A DNA stretch of 64,000 bases from Noviherbaspirillum aridicola (lineage in GTDB: Bacteria; Pseudomonadota; Gammaproteobacteria; Burkholderiales; Burkholderiaceae_D), in contig NZ_BPMK01000002.1 of NCBI RefSeq assembly GCF_019656455.1, positions 124,001 to 188,000 of the forward strand, given 5' to 3'. The position numbers were made by a program, and so were the translations under genes. Of the stretch, positions 1-8,884 are shown piece after piece (the first letter of the stretch is position 1; each line of letters starts with the position of its first letter). A model generated the notes under the pieces. That model was not told where the DNA came from. It did not search any database and was given only the letters and a program-made list of their open reading frames with translations.

Positions 1-1314
1 GGTGTAGTGGCGGTCCAGCAGTTCATCCGGCCGGTAGCCGAGAATGCCGGTGACCGCCGCGTTGACGCGGCCGATGCGTCCTTCCGGGTCGAACAGCACC
101 ATGATGTCGAGCGAGTTGTCGACCAGCGCCTTGTTTTCCGTGGCCAGGCGCGACAGCTGCGCGGCCATCGCCACTTCGTCGGTAATGTCGCGGCCGACGC
201 CGCGGTAGCCTTTGAAAACGCCGTTCTCGAACACCGGCTGGCCGGAAATGCTGACATGGCGTTCCACGCCCTCCATGCCATAGCCGCAGCCGTAGCGCAG
301 GTCGCGGAAGGGCTGGCGCGCCGCGACCTGATCCAGGTAGCCGGTGCGGAGGAAGCTTTCCCGGTCGGCGGCCAGCTCGAGCCGCGTGCGGCCCAGCACG
401 TTGGGCGGCATGTTCTCGGTCGCGCGCCAGGCGCCTTCCGAAACGAAAGTCAGGCGGTCGTTCTCGTCGGTCTCCCAGTACCAGTCCGAGGACAGATGGG
501 TGAGGCTGCGAAAGCGTTCTTCGCGGCGCGCCAGCTCTTCCTTGGCGCGGCGCTCCACGGTGACGTCGCGGCCGACGGAAACCGTGCCGGCGCGGGCGCC
601 GCTGACCGGGTCCAGCAGCACGCGGGCCTTGCAGGCCAGCCATACGTAGCGCCCCGACCGGTGGCGGAAGCGCAGTTCGAACAGATCGCTTTCCTCGCGC
701 CGCGACAACTGCTTCATCATCGCGTGCATGGCGATGACGTCGTCGGGATGCAGATGCTCATACACGGTGGTGCCGGTCATCTCGGCCGGTGCGAAGCCGA
801 GCACGCGCTGGCTCGCCGGCGAGATGTTGATCAGCCGGCCGTCGAGCCCGTGGTGGCTGATCAGGTCGGAGCTGTTTTCGGTCAGCAGGCGGTGCATCGC
901 TTCGCTGTGCGCAAGCTCCTGCAGCGCGTCGTGCTGGGCGCTGATGTCGACGATGGCCCCCGCATAGCCCTTGAATTCGCCCTCCGGCGAGAAACGCGGC
1001 GCGGCGGCGCCGCGCATCCAGCGCGTGCCGCCGTCGCTGCGCACGACCCGGTATTCGACCTGGTACTGCTGGCGCGCCTGGCGCGCCGCGCGGAACATCG
1101 GCGCCACCCGGGCGCGGTCGTCGGGATGGATGAAGTCGATCCAGCGGGACATCGCCTGGTCGAGCGCGTCCGGACCGATGTCGCTGGCGCTGACATAAGT
1201 GCAGACGTCGTCGGCGTCGGTGATCCAGATGATCACGGGCGCGTGGTCGGCAAGCCGGCGCAAGGTGCCGAAGACGCTGTCGCCATCGCCTGCCGGCCGA
1301 TTCGGCTGATCCAT
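1..1314 (-). CDS. Multi-PAS sensor protein, N-terminal part
   Basis: Signalling protein cut by the left window edge: 438 codons are visible and the frame is still open at base 1. The visible part is three PAS/PAC units (about residues 20-125, 135-255 and 265-390) and the start of a fourth. PAC-type endings recur (GYAGAIVDIS, GTVSVGRDVT, GYRGVGRDIT). There is no signal peptide or membrane segment, so a cytoplasmic sensor is likely. The output domain lies outside the window; in this family it is usually a GGDEF/EAL or a histidine kinase module, and nothing here decides which. The ATG at 1314 follows a GCGAGGA ribosome site. The opposite strand is also open for long stretches, but the PAS signatures fix the coding strand. 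Confidence 0.85.
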   Translation of the reverse strand, partial: MDQPNRPAGDGDSVFGTLRRLADHAPVIIWITDADDVCTYVSASDIGPDALDQAMSRWIDFIHPDDRARVAPMFRAARQARQQYQVEYRVVRSDGGTRWMRGAAAPRFSPEGEFKGYAGAIVDISAQHDALQELAHSEAMHRLLTENSSDLISHHGLDGRLINISPASQRVLGFAPAEMTGTTVYEHLHPDDVIAMHAMMKQLSRREESDLFELRFRHRSGRYVWLACKARVLLDPVSGARAGTVSVGRDVTVERRAKEELARREERFRSLTHLSSDWYWETDENDRLTFVSEGAWRATENMPPNVLGRTRLELAADRESFLRTGYLDQVAARQPFRDLRYGCGYGMEGVERHVSISGQPVFENGVFKGYRGVGRDITDEVAMAAQLSRLATENKALVDNSLDIMVLFDPEGRIGRVNAAVTGILGYRPDELLDRHYT

Positions 1315-1558
1315 GTGTCCAGATCCTCGCTTATTTATGTCGCGTCCGTCGGGCGCCGGGTATGGGAGAAAGTGGACGGCCGCCCGGTGCCGGCGGCGGT
1401 ATTTCCGCGGCGTCCCCTGACGCGCGCGGAAAGTCTCGTGTATTGCTGAGGGGAAACTCTAGCGCAAAACCGGGGTCGCTGCCAGTACAAGCCGCGCACA
1501 TGGCGACGCGCGGCAACACTCATTGCCGGAAAGGCAAGAGAGATCAGGGGCGCGGGCT

Positions 1559-2437
1559 TCAGGCCAGGACCCGCAGCGTCTGGCTGCCGCGCCAGTGTTC
1601 GCCCGGCTGCAGCGTCAGCGGCGCCGCCGCATGCGCGGCTTCCACGCACAGCATGTGCAGCCAGCCATCGTCCGGAAAGTCGGACAGCTTGCGCGCCAGC
1701 TCCGGCCCGGGATTCCAGACCACGGTGTCGGCAAAGCCCTGCTGGCTGATGGACAGGACCGGCAGACCGGGTTCGTGCAGTTGCAGCGCCGGCGGCGGCG
1801 CCATGTACACGCGGTCGACCTCGGCGCCGATCGACAGCATGTTTTCCTCCTGCCGTTTCTCCCGGTTCTGGTCGGTCGCGTCCTGGTAGCGCACGCCGCC
1901 GAGGCCTTCCAGCCGCGCCTGGCGCACGTCGTCCAGGCGCAGATAGGTATGCAGCGCGCAGCTGAATGCCCAGGCCGTACCGTCGCGGTTATGCGCCTCC
2001 AGCGTCACCGTGACCGCGTCTTCCTCCAGCGCCACCCGCACCGAGGCATGGAAGGCGTGCGGCCAGTGTTCGCGGCTGAGCGCATTGTCGCTGCAGGAGA
2101 GCGTGGCGGACCGGCCGTCGTTGGCGTCGAGACGCCAGGCCATGCCGCGCGCGAAGCCGTGCTTGATCATCGGGCCGCGCCCGGAAAACTGCGGGAAGCA
2201 GACCGGCACGCCGCCGCGTATCGGCGCGGCCAGCCGGTCGGGCGCGTCGCCGCGCCGCAGGCCGTCGCTGGCCGACGACAGGAACAGCCGTTCGCGTCCG
2301 TCCGCGCCCTGCCAGGAAAGCAGCTGCGCGCCCTGCGCGCCGACCAGCGCGCTCGCCTTGCCGGCACGCAGGCGCAGGCCGGGGAAGCCCTGCAGTTCAT
2401 CGGGGAATTGCGCGTTGAAGTCCTGTTGTTGCATCAC
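1559..2437 (-). CDS. D-hexose-6-phosphate mutarotase (YeaD type)
   Basis: Aldose-1-epimerase-like enzyme, 292 aa, expected to interconvert alpha and beta anomers of glucose-6-phosphate or a similar hexose phosphate in the cytoplasm. Family marks are IRGGVPVCFPQFSGRG (about residues 72-87), KHGFARG, the HTYL segment near 163, the DTVVWNPG segment and CVEAA near the C-terminus. The length is normal. Translation could start at GTG 2437 or ATG 2434; an upstream GGAGG fits either. It stands between the PAS sensor and the hemerythrin gene on the same strand, with gaps of more than 100 bp on both sides, so it is probably its own unit. Confidence 0.88.
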   Translation of the reverse strand: MMQQQDFNAQFPDELQGFPGLRLRAGKASALVGAQGAQLLSWQGADGRERLFLSSASDGLRRGDAPDRLAAPIRGGVPVCFPQFSGRGPMIKHGFARGMAWRLDANDGRSATLSCSDNALSREHWPHAFHASVRVALEEDAVTVTLEAHNRDGTAWAFSCALHTYLRLDDVRQARLEGLGGVRYQDATDQNREKRQEENMLSIGAEVDRVYMAPPPALQLHEPGLPVLSISQQGFADTVVWNPGPELARKLSDFPDDGWLHMLCVEAAHAAAPLTLQPGEHWRGSQTLRVLA

Positions 2438-2573
2438 CTTTGTATCCTCCGTGCGGAGGTGCGCAGCACCGCGCGGCGCACCGGCGCGCCCCAGGGACGG
2501 GCGCAGCGGTATTTTATGGGCTGCGGCGGATTCGCGTGACGGGACGCGTGAAGGGCGGGGCTTGCTGCAGGGC

Positions 2574-3014
2574 TTACTGCATCGTCGCGCCCGGCGCGGA
2601 ACGGGCCTGCATGGCCGCCGCCAGTTCGCGGTCCATGCTCGGGATATGGAACTCCATCCATTCCCGCAGCAGGCCGACGGCGGCGCGCGCCGGCGCGGTA
2701 TCGCCGCCGCAGGCGCCGCTCATCGTGCAATGGAGTGCGGCCAGCATGCGCGCATGCTGTTCGAGGTGGGCCCGGAAAGAGGACAGGCCGAGCGTCTCCA
2801 TCAGGTTTTCTTCTTCGCGGAAATCGCGCTCGACGGCGGCGACCAGCGCCGGATAGCAGCGCACGAACTCCTGGTCGCAGACATCGCGCAACTGCGACAG
2901 TTCGTTCAGCAGATTCCTGTGCGCCAGGTCCATGGCGGCCACACCGAACTCGACAGGGGAAGCATCAAGCCCGTGTGACACGTCGTCGGGCGGCAGGTTC
3001 GCGGCGGTCGCCAT
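2574..3014 (-). CDS. Bacteriohemerythrin-like protein with one altered iron ligand
   Basis: A 146-aa single-domain hemerythrin, a family that binds O2 at a di-iron site in a four-helix bundle. Visible ligands are H32, E68, H83, H87, H123 and D128 (the last pair in HIPSMD). The second canonical histidine, four residues before the glutamate, is D64 here (DFREEENLM where HF..EE..M is usual). Asp can bind iron, so the site may persist with changed chemistry. The gene lies 13 bp downstream of the Usp gene, with its own GGAG before ATG 3014, so the two form an operon under the FNR-type promoter at 3907-3948. A role in oxygen or NO sensing or delivery under low oxygen is an inference. Confidence 0.82.
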   Translation of the reverse strand: MATAANLPPDDVSHGLDASPVEFGVAAMDLAHRNLLNELSQLRDVCDQEFVRCYPALVAAVERDFREEENLMETLGLSSFRAHLEQHARMLAALHCTMSGACGGDTAPARAAVGLLREWMEFHIPSMDRELAAAMQARSAPGATMQ

Positions 3015-3027
3015 GATTTTTCTCCGC

Positions 3028-3873
3028 TCAGTGGGACATCAGGACCGGCACCGTCATGGACCGGAGCACGGTGCGGCTCACCCCGCCCATCAGGATCTCG
3101 CGCACCCGCGCATGGCCGTATCCGCCCATGACCAGCAGGTCCGCGCCGAAGTCGGAGAGATGGGAGAGGAGGGCGTTGCCGATGTCGATTTCGCGTCCGG
3201 TGCGCTGCCGTTCGACCTCGACCTTCACGCCGTGGCGCGCCAGGTACAGGGCGATGTCCGCGCCCGGCTCCTCGCCGTGGGCGGCGGGGCCGATTTCCGG
3301 ATCGAACACCGTGACCTGCACCAGGTCGGCCCTGCGCAGCAGCGGGATCGCGCCGCTCACCGCGCGCGAGGCTTCCAGGCTGCCGTCCCAGGCGATCACC
3401 ACGCGCTTGCCGACGGTGTCGAAGCGGCCGGAATACGGCACGAACAGCACCGGCTTGCCGCAATTGAGCAGCGCATACTCGCCGGCGTCGGCGCGTTCGC
3501 CGCTGCCGCGCTCGGCGGGGTCGGGCTGGCCGACCACCAGCAGGTCGCTGTAGCGCGCCTGCAGGCAGAGCGCGATGCCCGATTCATCGTCGATCATGCG
3601 CGGCTCGAAGGATGGCGCGCCCTCCTTCCTCGCGCCCGCTTCGAAAGCGGCAAGCCAGGTCTTTGCGCTTTCGCGCATGAATTCCAGGTAGGCGCCGAGC
3701 GCGACCGCGCCTTCGCCGGCGAGCCCGGCCGCGTAGAAAGCGCTGGCGCCGCCGGTGGCTGCCATGCCCACCAGATGCGACTCATGCAGCGCGGCGAGGC
3801 GCGCCGCGAGCTCGACCCGGGCGGGTGTATGGGCGGATGCGTTGACGTGGACGGCGATGGTGCGGTAGCTCAT
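3028..3873 (-). CDS. Universal stress protein, tandem Usp domains
   Basis: A 281-aa cytoplasmic protein with two UspA-type domains (about 1-145 and 155-281). The second keeps the ATP-binding signature GGYGHARVREILMGGVSRTV near residues 250-269; the first is degenerate. Two-domain Usp proteins usually respond to energy stress or oxygen limitation. Transcribed from the FNR-type class II promoter about 30-75 bp upstream and followed after 13 bp by the hemerythrin gene. It resembles the Usp gene at 61396-62235 along its whole length, including the GADIALYLARHG segment. The ATG at 3873 follows AAGGAG. Confidence 0.9.
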   Translation of the reverse strand: MSYRTIAVHVNASAHTPARVELAARLAALHESHLVGMAATGGASAFYAAGLAGEGAVALGAYLEFMRESAKTWLAAFEAGARKEGAPSFEPRMIDDESGIALCLQARYSDLLVVGQPDPAERGSGERADAGEYALLNCGKPVLFVPYSGRFDTVGKRVVIAWDGSLEASRAVSGAIPLLRRADLVQVTVFDPEIGPAAHGEEPGADIALYLARHGVKVEVERQRTGREIDIGNALLSHLSDFGADLLVMGGYGHARVREILMGGVSRTVLRSMTVPVLMSH

Positions 3874-3906
3874 TTCTGCTCCTTCTTATCGGTGGTATTC
3901 AGGAGC

Positions 3907-3948
3907 ATGCTAGGAGCCTGGCGCGCCAAAAAAAATGATCCAGGTCAA
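3907..3948 (-). promoter_or_regulatory. FNR/ANR-type class II promoter of the Usp-hemerythrin operon
   Basis: On the minus strand TTGACCTGGATCAT (3935-3948) matches the FNR consensus TTGAT-N4-ATCAA at 8 of 10 positions. A TAGCAT -10 element lies at 3907-3912. This predicts a start near 3900, putting the box centre at about -41.5, the class II activator position. The start codon is at 3873. Inferred from spacing and consensus only. Confidence 0.7.
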
Positions 3949-3959
3949 AGTCTTCCGGA

Positions 3960-4166
3960 TCAGGCCGGCGGCGAAGCCGGCGTTCCGGGCGGCAGGCCGA
4001 GGTCGACGCCGCCGAAGCCCGCGAGCGGGCGCAGGTTCACCGCGTGGCCGACGAAGGGCGAGCGGTCGCCCCAGCCGCCGTCGCGCGCGGGCACCAGCCA
4101 GTAGCCGTCGTCGTCGTGCGCGACCCAGTAGGGCGGCGTGCGCGTGTATTCGTAGAAGCGGATCAT
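3960..4166 (-). CDS. Small hypothetical protein (68 aa)
   Basis: Not recognised. The protein begins MIRFYEYTRTPPYWVAHDDD, is rich in aromatic residues and glycine, and has no signal peptide, membrane segment or cysteine. The amino-acid make-up looks protein-like rather than the Arg/Ala/Pro-rich product of a chance frame in GC-rich DNA, which is the main reason to call it. No clear ribosome site precedes ATG 4166, and the stop at 3960 lies just upstream of the FNR-type promoter. It is divergent from the GST gene. Confidence 0.5.
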   Translation of the reverse strand: MIRFYEYTRTPPYWVAHDDDGYWLVPARDGGWGDRSPFVGHAVNLRPLAGFGGVDLGLPPGTPASPPA

Positions 4167-4264
4167 GCGGGCGAGTATAGCCGCGCGGGCCGGGCATGCG
4201 GGGGGAATGCCGGTTAAGCGCTAGAATCTGCAGCGCGCGGTTCAATCCAACAGGGGGAGCAAAG

Positions 4265-4870
4265 ATGAAGGTCTACGGCGATATCTTTTCCGGCAACTGC
4301 TACAAGGTCAAGCTCATGCTGGCGCTGCTCGGCATCCCGCACGAGTGGGTGCACGTGGACATCGTCGCCGGCGCCACGCGCGAGCCCGGCTTCCTTGCGC
4401 TGAACCCGAATGCCAAGATACCCGTGCTCGAGTTCGCGCCGGGCGAGCACCTGTGGGAGTCCAATGCGATCCTGAATTACCTCGCCGACGGCACGCCCTT
4501 CCTGCCGTCGGAGCGCCTTGCTCGCGCGAGGGTGCTGCAATGGCAGTTCTTCGAGCAGTACAGCCACGAACCGCAGATCGCGGTGGCGCGCTTCATCGCC
4601 CGCTATCTGGGCCTGCCCGAGAACCGGCGGCAGGAGTACCTGGCCCGGCAGGAGGGCGGCCACAAGGCGCTGCGCGTGATGGAGGACCAGCTGCGGCGTA
4701 CGCCGTACATCGCCGGCGACGTCTACACGATCGCCGACATCTCGCTGTATGCCTATACCCATGTGGCCCACGAGGGAGGTTTCGACCTCTCGGCCTATCC
4801 CGCCATCGGCGCCTGGATCGCGCGGGTGGCAAGCCACCCGGGGCATGTGACGATGGAGCAGTTCGCATGA
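4265..4870 (+). CDS. Glutathione S-transferase family protein
   Basis: A 201-aa cytosolic GST. The N-terminal thioredoxin-like domain (about 1-78) has the active-site region SGNCYKVKLM (Ser9/Cys11), the cis-proline segment NPNAKIPVLE and the glutathione-binding ESNAIL motif. The helical C-terminal domain has the buried TIADISLYAY motif. Substrates cannot be told from sequence. The ATG at 4265 is chosen because AGGGGGAG lies 5 bases upstream and the protein then starts as the family does; upstream in-frame codons have no such support. Single gene, divergent from the small gene before it. Confidence 0.9.
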   Translation: MKVYGDIFSGNCYKVKLMLALLGIPHEWVHVDIVAGATREPGFLALNPNAKIPVLEFAPGEHLWESNAILNYLADGTPFLPSERLARARVLQWQFFEQYSHEPQIAVARFIARYLGLPENRRQEYLARQEGGHKALRVMEDQLRRTPYIAGDVYTIADISLYAYTHVAHEGGFDLSAYPAIGAWIARVASHPGHVTMEQFA

Positions 4871-4945
4871 GGAGCAGCGCCGGCGGCGAGGCGCCACAGC
4901 GTCGTCCATAGCGCCGAAGATGGCGCCGTCCATGGCGGCGCGGAC

Positions 4946-5887
4946 CTACCCCCGCAAGTGCCGCGCCAGTTCCGCCGCGCACATCGCCACCCCCGTGCGC
5001 GCCTCGTCCAGCACCCGGCCCATGGTGATGAAGCCGTGGATCTGCCGGTCGAAACAGATATAGCTCGCGCTGTTGCCGGCGGCGGTCAACGCCTGCGCGT
5101 ATTGCGCGCCTTCGTCGCGCAGCGGGTCGAAACCGGCGGTGAGCACGAACGCAGGCGGCAAGCGCGAGAGATCGGGGTGCAGCAGCGGCGACGCGCGCCA
5201 GTCGAGATCGAGCGCGGGATCGTCGATGTAGTGGTCGTGGAAGTAGCGGACGGTGTCGCGCGTGAGCAGATAGCCGTCGCCGTTGCTGGTGTGGGAGGGG
5301 GCGATGCGGCGCCCGTCGGTGGCGGGATAGATCAGCAGCTGGAAACGGATCGGCAGGTCGCCGGCGTCGCGCGCCGCGATGCTCACCACCGCCGCCAGGT
5401 TGCCGCCGGCGCTGTCGCCGCCGACCGCGAGGCGCTCGGGATCGATGCGAAGCGCGCCGGCATTGGCATGCACCCAGCGTGTCGCCGCCAGGCAGTCGTC
5501 GAGCGCCGCCGGGAAGCGGTGTTCCGGCGCCAGCCGGTAGTCCACCGCGACCACCGCGCAGCCCGAGGCATTGGCCAGCTCGCGGCACAGCGTGTCATGC
5601 GTGTCGAGGTCGCCGATCACCCAGCCGCCGCCGTGGTAGTAGACCAGCGCGGGCAGCCTGCGCGCGGCAGGCGCGGCCAGGGGGCGGTAGAGGCGCAGCG
5701 GGACCGGGCCGGCGGGTCCGTCCGCCTGCAGCGCTTGCGTCTCCGCCACGGCGGGCGGATCGGGCTGGGTGAAGAAACGGCGTTCGCGATAGAAGCTGCG
5801 GGCTTCCTCGGGGGACAGGGTATGGGTGGCGGGTACGCCGCGTTGCTCGATGAAGTCCAGCAGGGCGCGTGCCTGGGGATGCAGCAT
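4946..5887 (-). CDS. Alpha/beta-hydrolase, HSL-type esterase
   Basis: A 313-aa cytoplasmic carboxylesterase of the hormone-sensitive-lipase group (family IV). It carries the HGGG oxyanion motif ([11 protein letters not shown]), the nucleophile elbow GDSAGG, the acid region DPLRDEG and the histidine in QIHGF. The short N-terminal cap ([16 protein letters not shown]) is typical. It should act on short-chain acyl esters. ATG 5887 is preferred over an in-frame codon at 5950 because AAGGAG lies 5 bases before it. It lies 113 bp downstream of nirD on the same strand and may receive read-through from that operon; no functional link is apparent. Confidence 0.9.
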   Translation of the reverse strand: MLHPQARALLDFIEQRGVPATHTLSPEEARSFYRERRFFTQPDPPAVAETQALQADGPAGPVPLRLYRPLAAPAARRLPALVYYHGGGWVIGDLDTHDTLCRELANASGCAVVAVDYRLAPEHRFPAALDDCLAATRWVHANAGALRIDPERLAVGGDSAGGNLAAVVSIAARDAGDLPIRFQLLIYPATDGRRIAPSHTSNGDGYLLTRDTVRYFHDHYIDDPALDLDWRASPLLHPDLSRLPPAFVLTAGFDPLRDEGAQYAQALTAAGNSASYICFDRQIHGFITMGRVLDEARTGVAMCAAELARHLRG

Positions 5888-6000
5888 GGAGTCTCCTTGG
5901 TACCGGCTCGGGCCGGTTTTGTTCGGTGTCGGGAGCGGCCATGCTCGCATGCGCCGGCATTTCGTTCAAGTCCGATCCGCCGGCGGCGGGGCCGCCGTTG

Positions 6001-6345
6001 TCAGCAGCCGACCCACACCATGCGCTTCTCCACCCGCACCGGCCAGGCGCGCACCGACTTCTCGGGCGCTTCGATGCAGGCGCCGTTTTCCAGGTCGAAA
6101 TGATGCTTGTAGATCGGCGACGCCACGACGAGACGATCGCCGAGATTGCCGACCAGCCCGCGCGAGAGCACGCTGGCCTGCGCATTCGGATCATAGTTGT
6201 CGATCGCGAACACCTTCTCCTCCCCGTTGCCGACGCGGAAGACGGCAACATGGCGGTTGTCGACCAGCGCGCATACCCCGGTATCCGGCAGGATGTCGTC
6301 GAGCGGGCAGACCGCGGTCCAGCGCTGTTTTTCCTGATGAATCAT
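6001..6345 (-). CDS. nirD: Assimilatory nitrite reductase small subunit
   Basis: A 114-aa Rieske-fold partner of NirB in NADH-dependent reduction of nitrite to ammonium in the cytoplasm. It keeps the family segments (WTAVCPLDDILPDTGVCAL, VFAIDNYDPNA, SPIYKHHFDLENGACIE). As usual for NirD, the CxH and CxxH iron-sulfur ligands of true Rieske proteins are absent, so it should bind no cluster. ATG 6345 follows AAGGAG and lies 13 bp after the nirB stop, so the genes are one operon under the sigma-54 promoter at 9197-9212. Confidence 0.93.
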   Translation of the reverse strand: MIHQEKQRWTAVCPLDDILPDTGVCALVDNRHVAVFRVGNGEEKVFAIDNYDPNAQASVLSRGLVGNLGDRLVVASPIYKHHFDLENGACIEAPEKSVRAWPVRVEKRMVWVGC

Positions 6346-6358
6346 GGCTTCTCCTTTC

Positions 6359-8884
6359 TCATGCGGCCCTGGCGATCGGGATGACCCGGCGTTCTTCCGG
6401 CGTGGCCGGGCGGATCTGGCCGCGCTCCTCGACGAACACCACGTTCGGATCCCGGGCATCGCTGTTGACGAAGGGGCGGAAGCGCTTGCGTGTCTCGGGG
6501 TCGGTCACCGCCGTCTTCCATTCGCACTGGTAAGTGTCGACCACGTGCTGCATCTGGGCTTCGAGCTCGGCGGCGATGCCGAGGCTGTCCTCGACGACCA
6601 CCTGCTTCAGGTAGTCCAGGCCGCCTTCCAGGTTGTCGCGCCACACGCTGGTCCGTTGCAGCCGGTCGGCGGTGCGGATGTAGAACTGCAGGAAGCGGTC
6701 GATGTAGCGGATCAGCGTTTCCTTGCTCAGGTCGGACGCCAGCAGTTCCGCGTGGCGCGGCTTCATGCCGCCGTTGCCGCACACATAGAGATTCCAGCCC
6801 TTCTCGGTGGCGATCACGCCGACGTCCTTGCCCTGGGCCTCGGCGCATTCCCGCGTGCAGCCGGAGACGCCGAACTTGATCTTGTGCGGCGCGCGCAGGC
6901 CCTTGTAGCGGTTCTCCAGCTCGATGGCGAGGCCGACGCTGTCGTCCACGCCATAGCGGCACCAGGTCGAACCGACGCAGGACTTCACGGTGCGCAGCGA
7001 CTTGCCGTAGGCATGGCCGGATTCGAAGCCGGCGGCGATCAGTTCTTCCCAGATCAGCGGCAACTGTTCCAGCCGGGCGCCGAACAGGTCGACCCGCTGG
7101 CCGCCGGTGATCTTGGTATAGAGGCCGTATTTCTTCGCCACCAGCCCGACCGCGATCAGGCCCTCCGGCGTGACCTCGCCGCCGGGCATGCGCGGGACCA
7201 CCGAGTAGGTGCCGTCCTTCTGGATATTGCCGAGGAAGTAGTCGTTCGAATCCTGCAGGGCGGCATGCTCCTTCTTCAGCACGAATTCATTCCAGCAGGA
7301 GGCGAAGATGCTGGCGGCGACCGGCTTGCAGACATCGCAGCCGTGGCCCTTGCCATGGGCCTGCAGCAGCGCGTCGAAGCTCCTGATGCCGCCCACGCGC
7401 ACCAGGTGGAAAAGCTCCTGGCGGGAGTACGGGAAGTGTTCGCAGAGGTGATTGCTGACCGCCATGCCCTGCTTCTTCATCTCGGCCTTCATCACCTGCG
7501 TGACGAGCGGCACGCAGCCGCCGCAACTGGTGCCGGCGCCGGTGCAGGACTTGAGTTCGCCGATGGAGACGGCGCCGGCGCAGACTGCCTCGCAGATCGC
7601 GCCCTTGCTCACGTTGTTGCAGGAACAGATCTGCGCGCTCGCGGGCAGTGCATCCACGCCGAGGCCGGGCCGGGCCTTGCCATCGGACTGGGGCAGGATC
7701 AGGAATTCGGGGTCGGAGGGCAGGGCGATGCGGTTGAGCATCATCTGCAGCAGCTCGCCGTATTCGCCGGCATCGCCGACGAGCACCGCGCCGAGCAGCT
7801 GCGTGCCGCAATCGGACACGACGATCTTCTTGTACACCTGCTTGCGTTCGTCGCTGAACTGGTAGGAACGGCTGCCCGCGGCGCTGCCGTGCGCATCGCC
7901 GATGCTGGCGACGTCGACGCCCATCAGCTTGAGCTTGGTGCTCATGTCCGCGCCCCGGAATGCGGCATCGGCGCCGGCCAGGTGACGCGCGGCCACGCGC
8001 GCCATCTCATAACCGGGCGCGACCAGGCCGAACAGCTGGCCGTTCCAGAGCGCGCATTCGCCGATGGCGTAGATGTCCGGGTCCGAGGTCCTGCAGTCGT
8101 CGCCGACGACGATGCCGCCGCGTGCGCCGGTGGCGAGGCCGCACTGCCTGGCGAGTTCGTCCCGCGGCCGTATGCCGGCGGAGAAGACGATCATGTCGGT
8201 CTCGAGATGGCTGCCGTCCGCGAACACCAGCCTGTGCCGCGCCTGCTCGCCGTCGACGATCTCCAGCGTCTGCTTCTGCGTATGCACCGCCACGCCGAGG
8301 TCCTCGATCTTCCGGCGCAGCATGCGGCCGCCGCCGTCGTCGACCTGCGCCGCCATCAGCCGCGGCGCGAATTCGACCACATGCGTCTGCAGCCGCATGT
8401 CGCGCAGCGCCTTGGCGCATTCGAGTCCGAGCAGGCCGCCGCCGATCACCACGCCGCTCGACGAGCGCGCGCCGCACTCCAGCATGGCCTCCAGGTCCTC
8501 GATGGTGCGATAGACGAAGCAGTCCTTGCGGTCGCGCCCGGGCACCGGCGGCACGAAGGGATAGGAACCGGTCGCCAGCACCAGCCTGTCGTAGCCGAGC
8601 ACTTCGCCGGTCGAGCTGGTCACCGTTTTTGCCTGGCGGTCGATGGCGACCGCGCGCGCGTTGAGCTTCAGCAGCAGGTTGTCGCGCTCGAAGAAGCCGG
8701 GCGGCACCAGCGACAGCTCGTCGGCGCTCTTCCCCGCGAAGAATTCGGACAGGTGCACGCGGTCGTAGGCCGGGCGCGGCTCTTCGCACAGCACCGTCAC
8801 CTCGGCGCCGTGCAGACCGGCGTCATCCAGGCTTTCCAGGAATTTGTGGCCCACCATGCCGTGGCCGATTACGATGATCTTCAT
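6359..8884 (-). CDS. nirB: Assimilatory nitrite reductase large subunit
   Basis: An 841-aa NADH-nitrite reductase catalytic subunit of normal length. The order is an FAD/NAD-binding domain (starts MKIIVIGHGMVGHKFLESL; second nucleotide motif VVIGGGLLGLECAKAL), two BFD-like [2Fe-2S] regions (CSCNNVSKGAIC and CTGAGTSCGGC), a sulfite/nitrite-reductase ferredoxin-like half domain, then the sirohaem-[4Fe-4S] ligands in SCVGSTWCRYG and GVSGCTRECAEAQ. It reduces nitrite to ammonium for assimilation. ATG 8884 follows GAGGAAAG. No nitrate reductase or nitrate transporter gene is adjacent. The 302-nt untranslated leader and sigma-54 promoter upstream point to nitrogen control. Confidence 0.97.
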   Translation of the reverse strand: MKIIVIGHGMVGHKFLESLDDAGLHGAEVTVLCEEPRPAYDRVHLSEFFAGKSADELSLVPPGFFERDNLLLKLNARAVAIDRQAKTVTSSTGEVLGYDRLVLATGSYPFVPPVPGRDRKDCFVYRTIEDLEAMLECGARSSSGVVIGGGLLGLECAKALRDMRLQTHVVEFAPRLMAAQVDDGGGRMLRRKIEDLGVAVHTQKQTLEIVDGEQARHRLVFADGSHLETDMIVFSAGIRPRDELARQCGLATGARGGIVVGDDCRTSDPDIYAIGECALWNGQLFGLVAPGYEMARVAARHLAGADAAFRGADMSTKLKLMGVDVASIGDAHGSAAGSRSYQFSDERKQVYKKIVVSDCGTQLLGAVLVGDAGEYGELLQMMLNRIALPSDPEFLILPQSDGKARPGLGVDALPASAQICSCNNVSKGAICEAVCAGAVSIGELKSCTGAGTSCGGCVPLVTQVMKAEMKKQGMAVSNHLCEHFPYSRQELFHLVRVGGIRSFDALLQAHGKGHGCDVCKPVAASIFASCWNEFVLKKEHAALQDSNDYFLGNIQKDGTYSVVPRMPGGEVTPEGLIAVGLVAKKYGLYTKITGGQRVDLFGARLEQLPLIWEELIAAGFESGHAYGKSLRTVKSCVGSTWCRYGVDDSVGLAIELENRYKGLRAPHKIKFGVSGCTRECAEAQGKDVGVIATEKGWNLYVCGNGGMKPRHAELLASDLSKETLIRYIDRFLQFYIRTADRLQRTSVWRDNLEGGLDYLKQVVVEDSLGIAAELEAQMQHVVDTYQCEWKTAVTDPETRKRFRPFVNSDARDPNVVFVEERGQIRPATPEERRVIPIARAA

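Noticed and set aside
7-1449. A 480-codon open frame on the plus strand across the PAS sensor gene
   Set aside because: Its product is His/Arg/Val-rich and unlike any family, while the minus strand shows repeated PAS motifs; long antisense frames are normal in DNA this GC-rich.
6001-6345. A Rieske [2Fe-2S] cluster in NirD
   Set aside because: The CxH and CxxH ligand pairs are missing, as in other NirD subunits.
7236-7260. GTTCGAATCC, a T-loop-like motif, inside nirB
   Set aside because: No cloverleaf around it and it lies in a well-conserved coding sequence.
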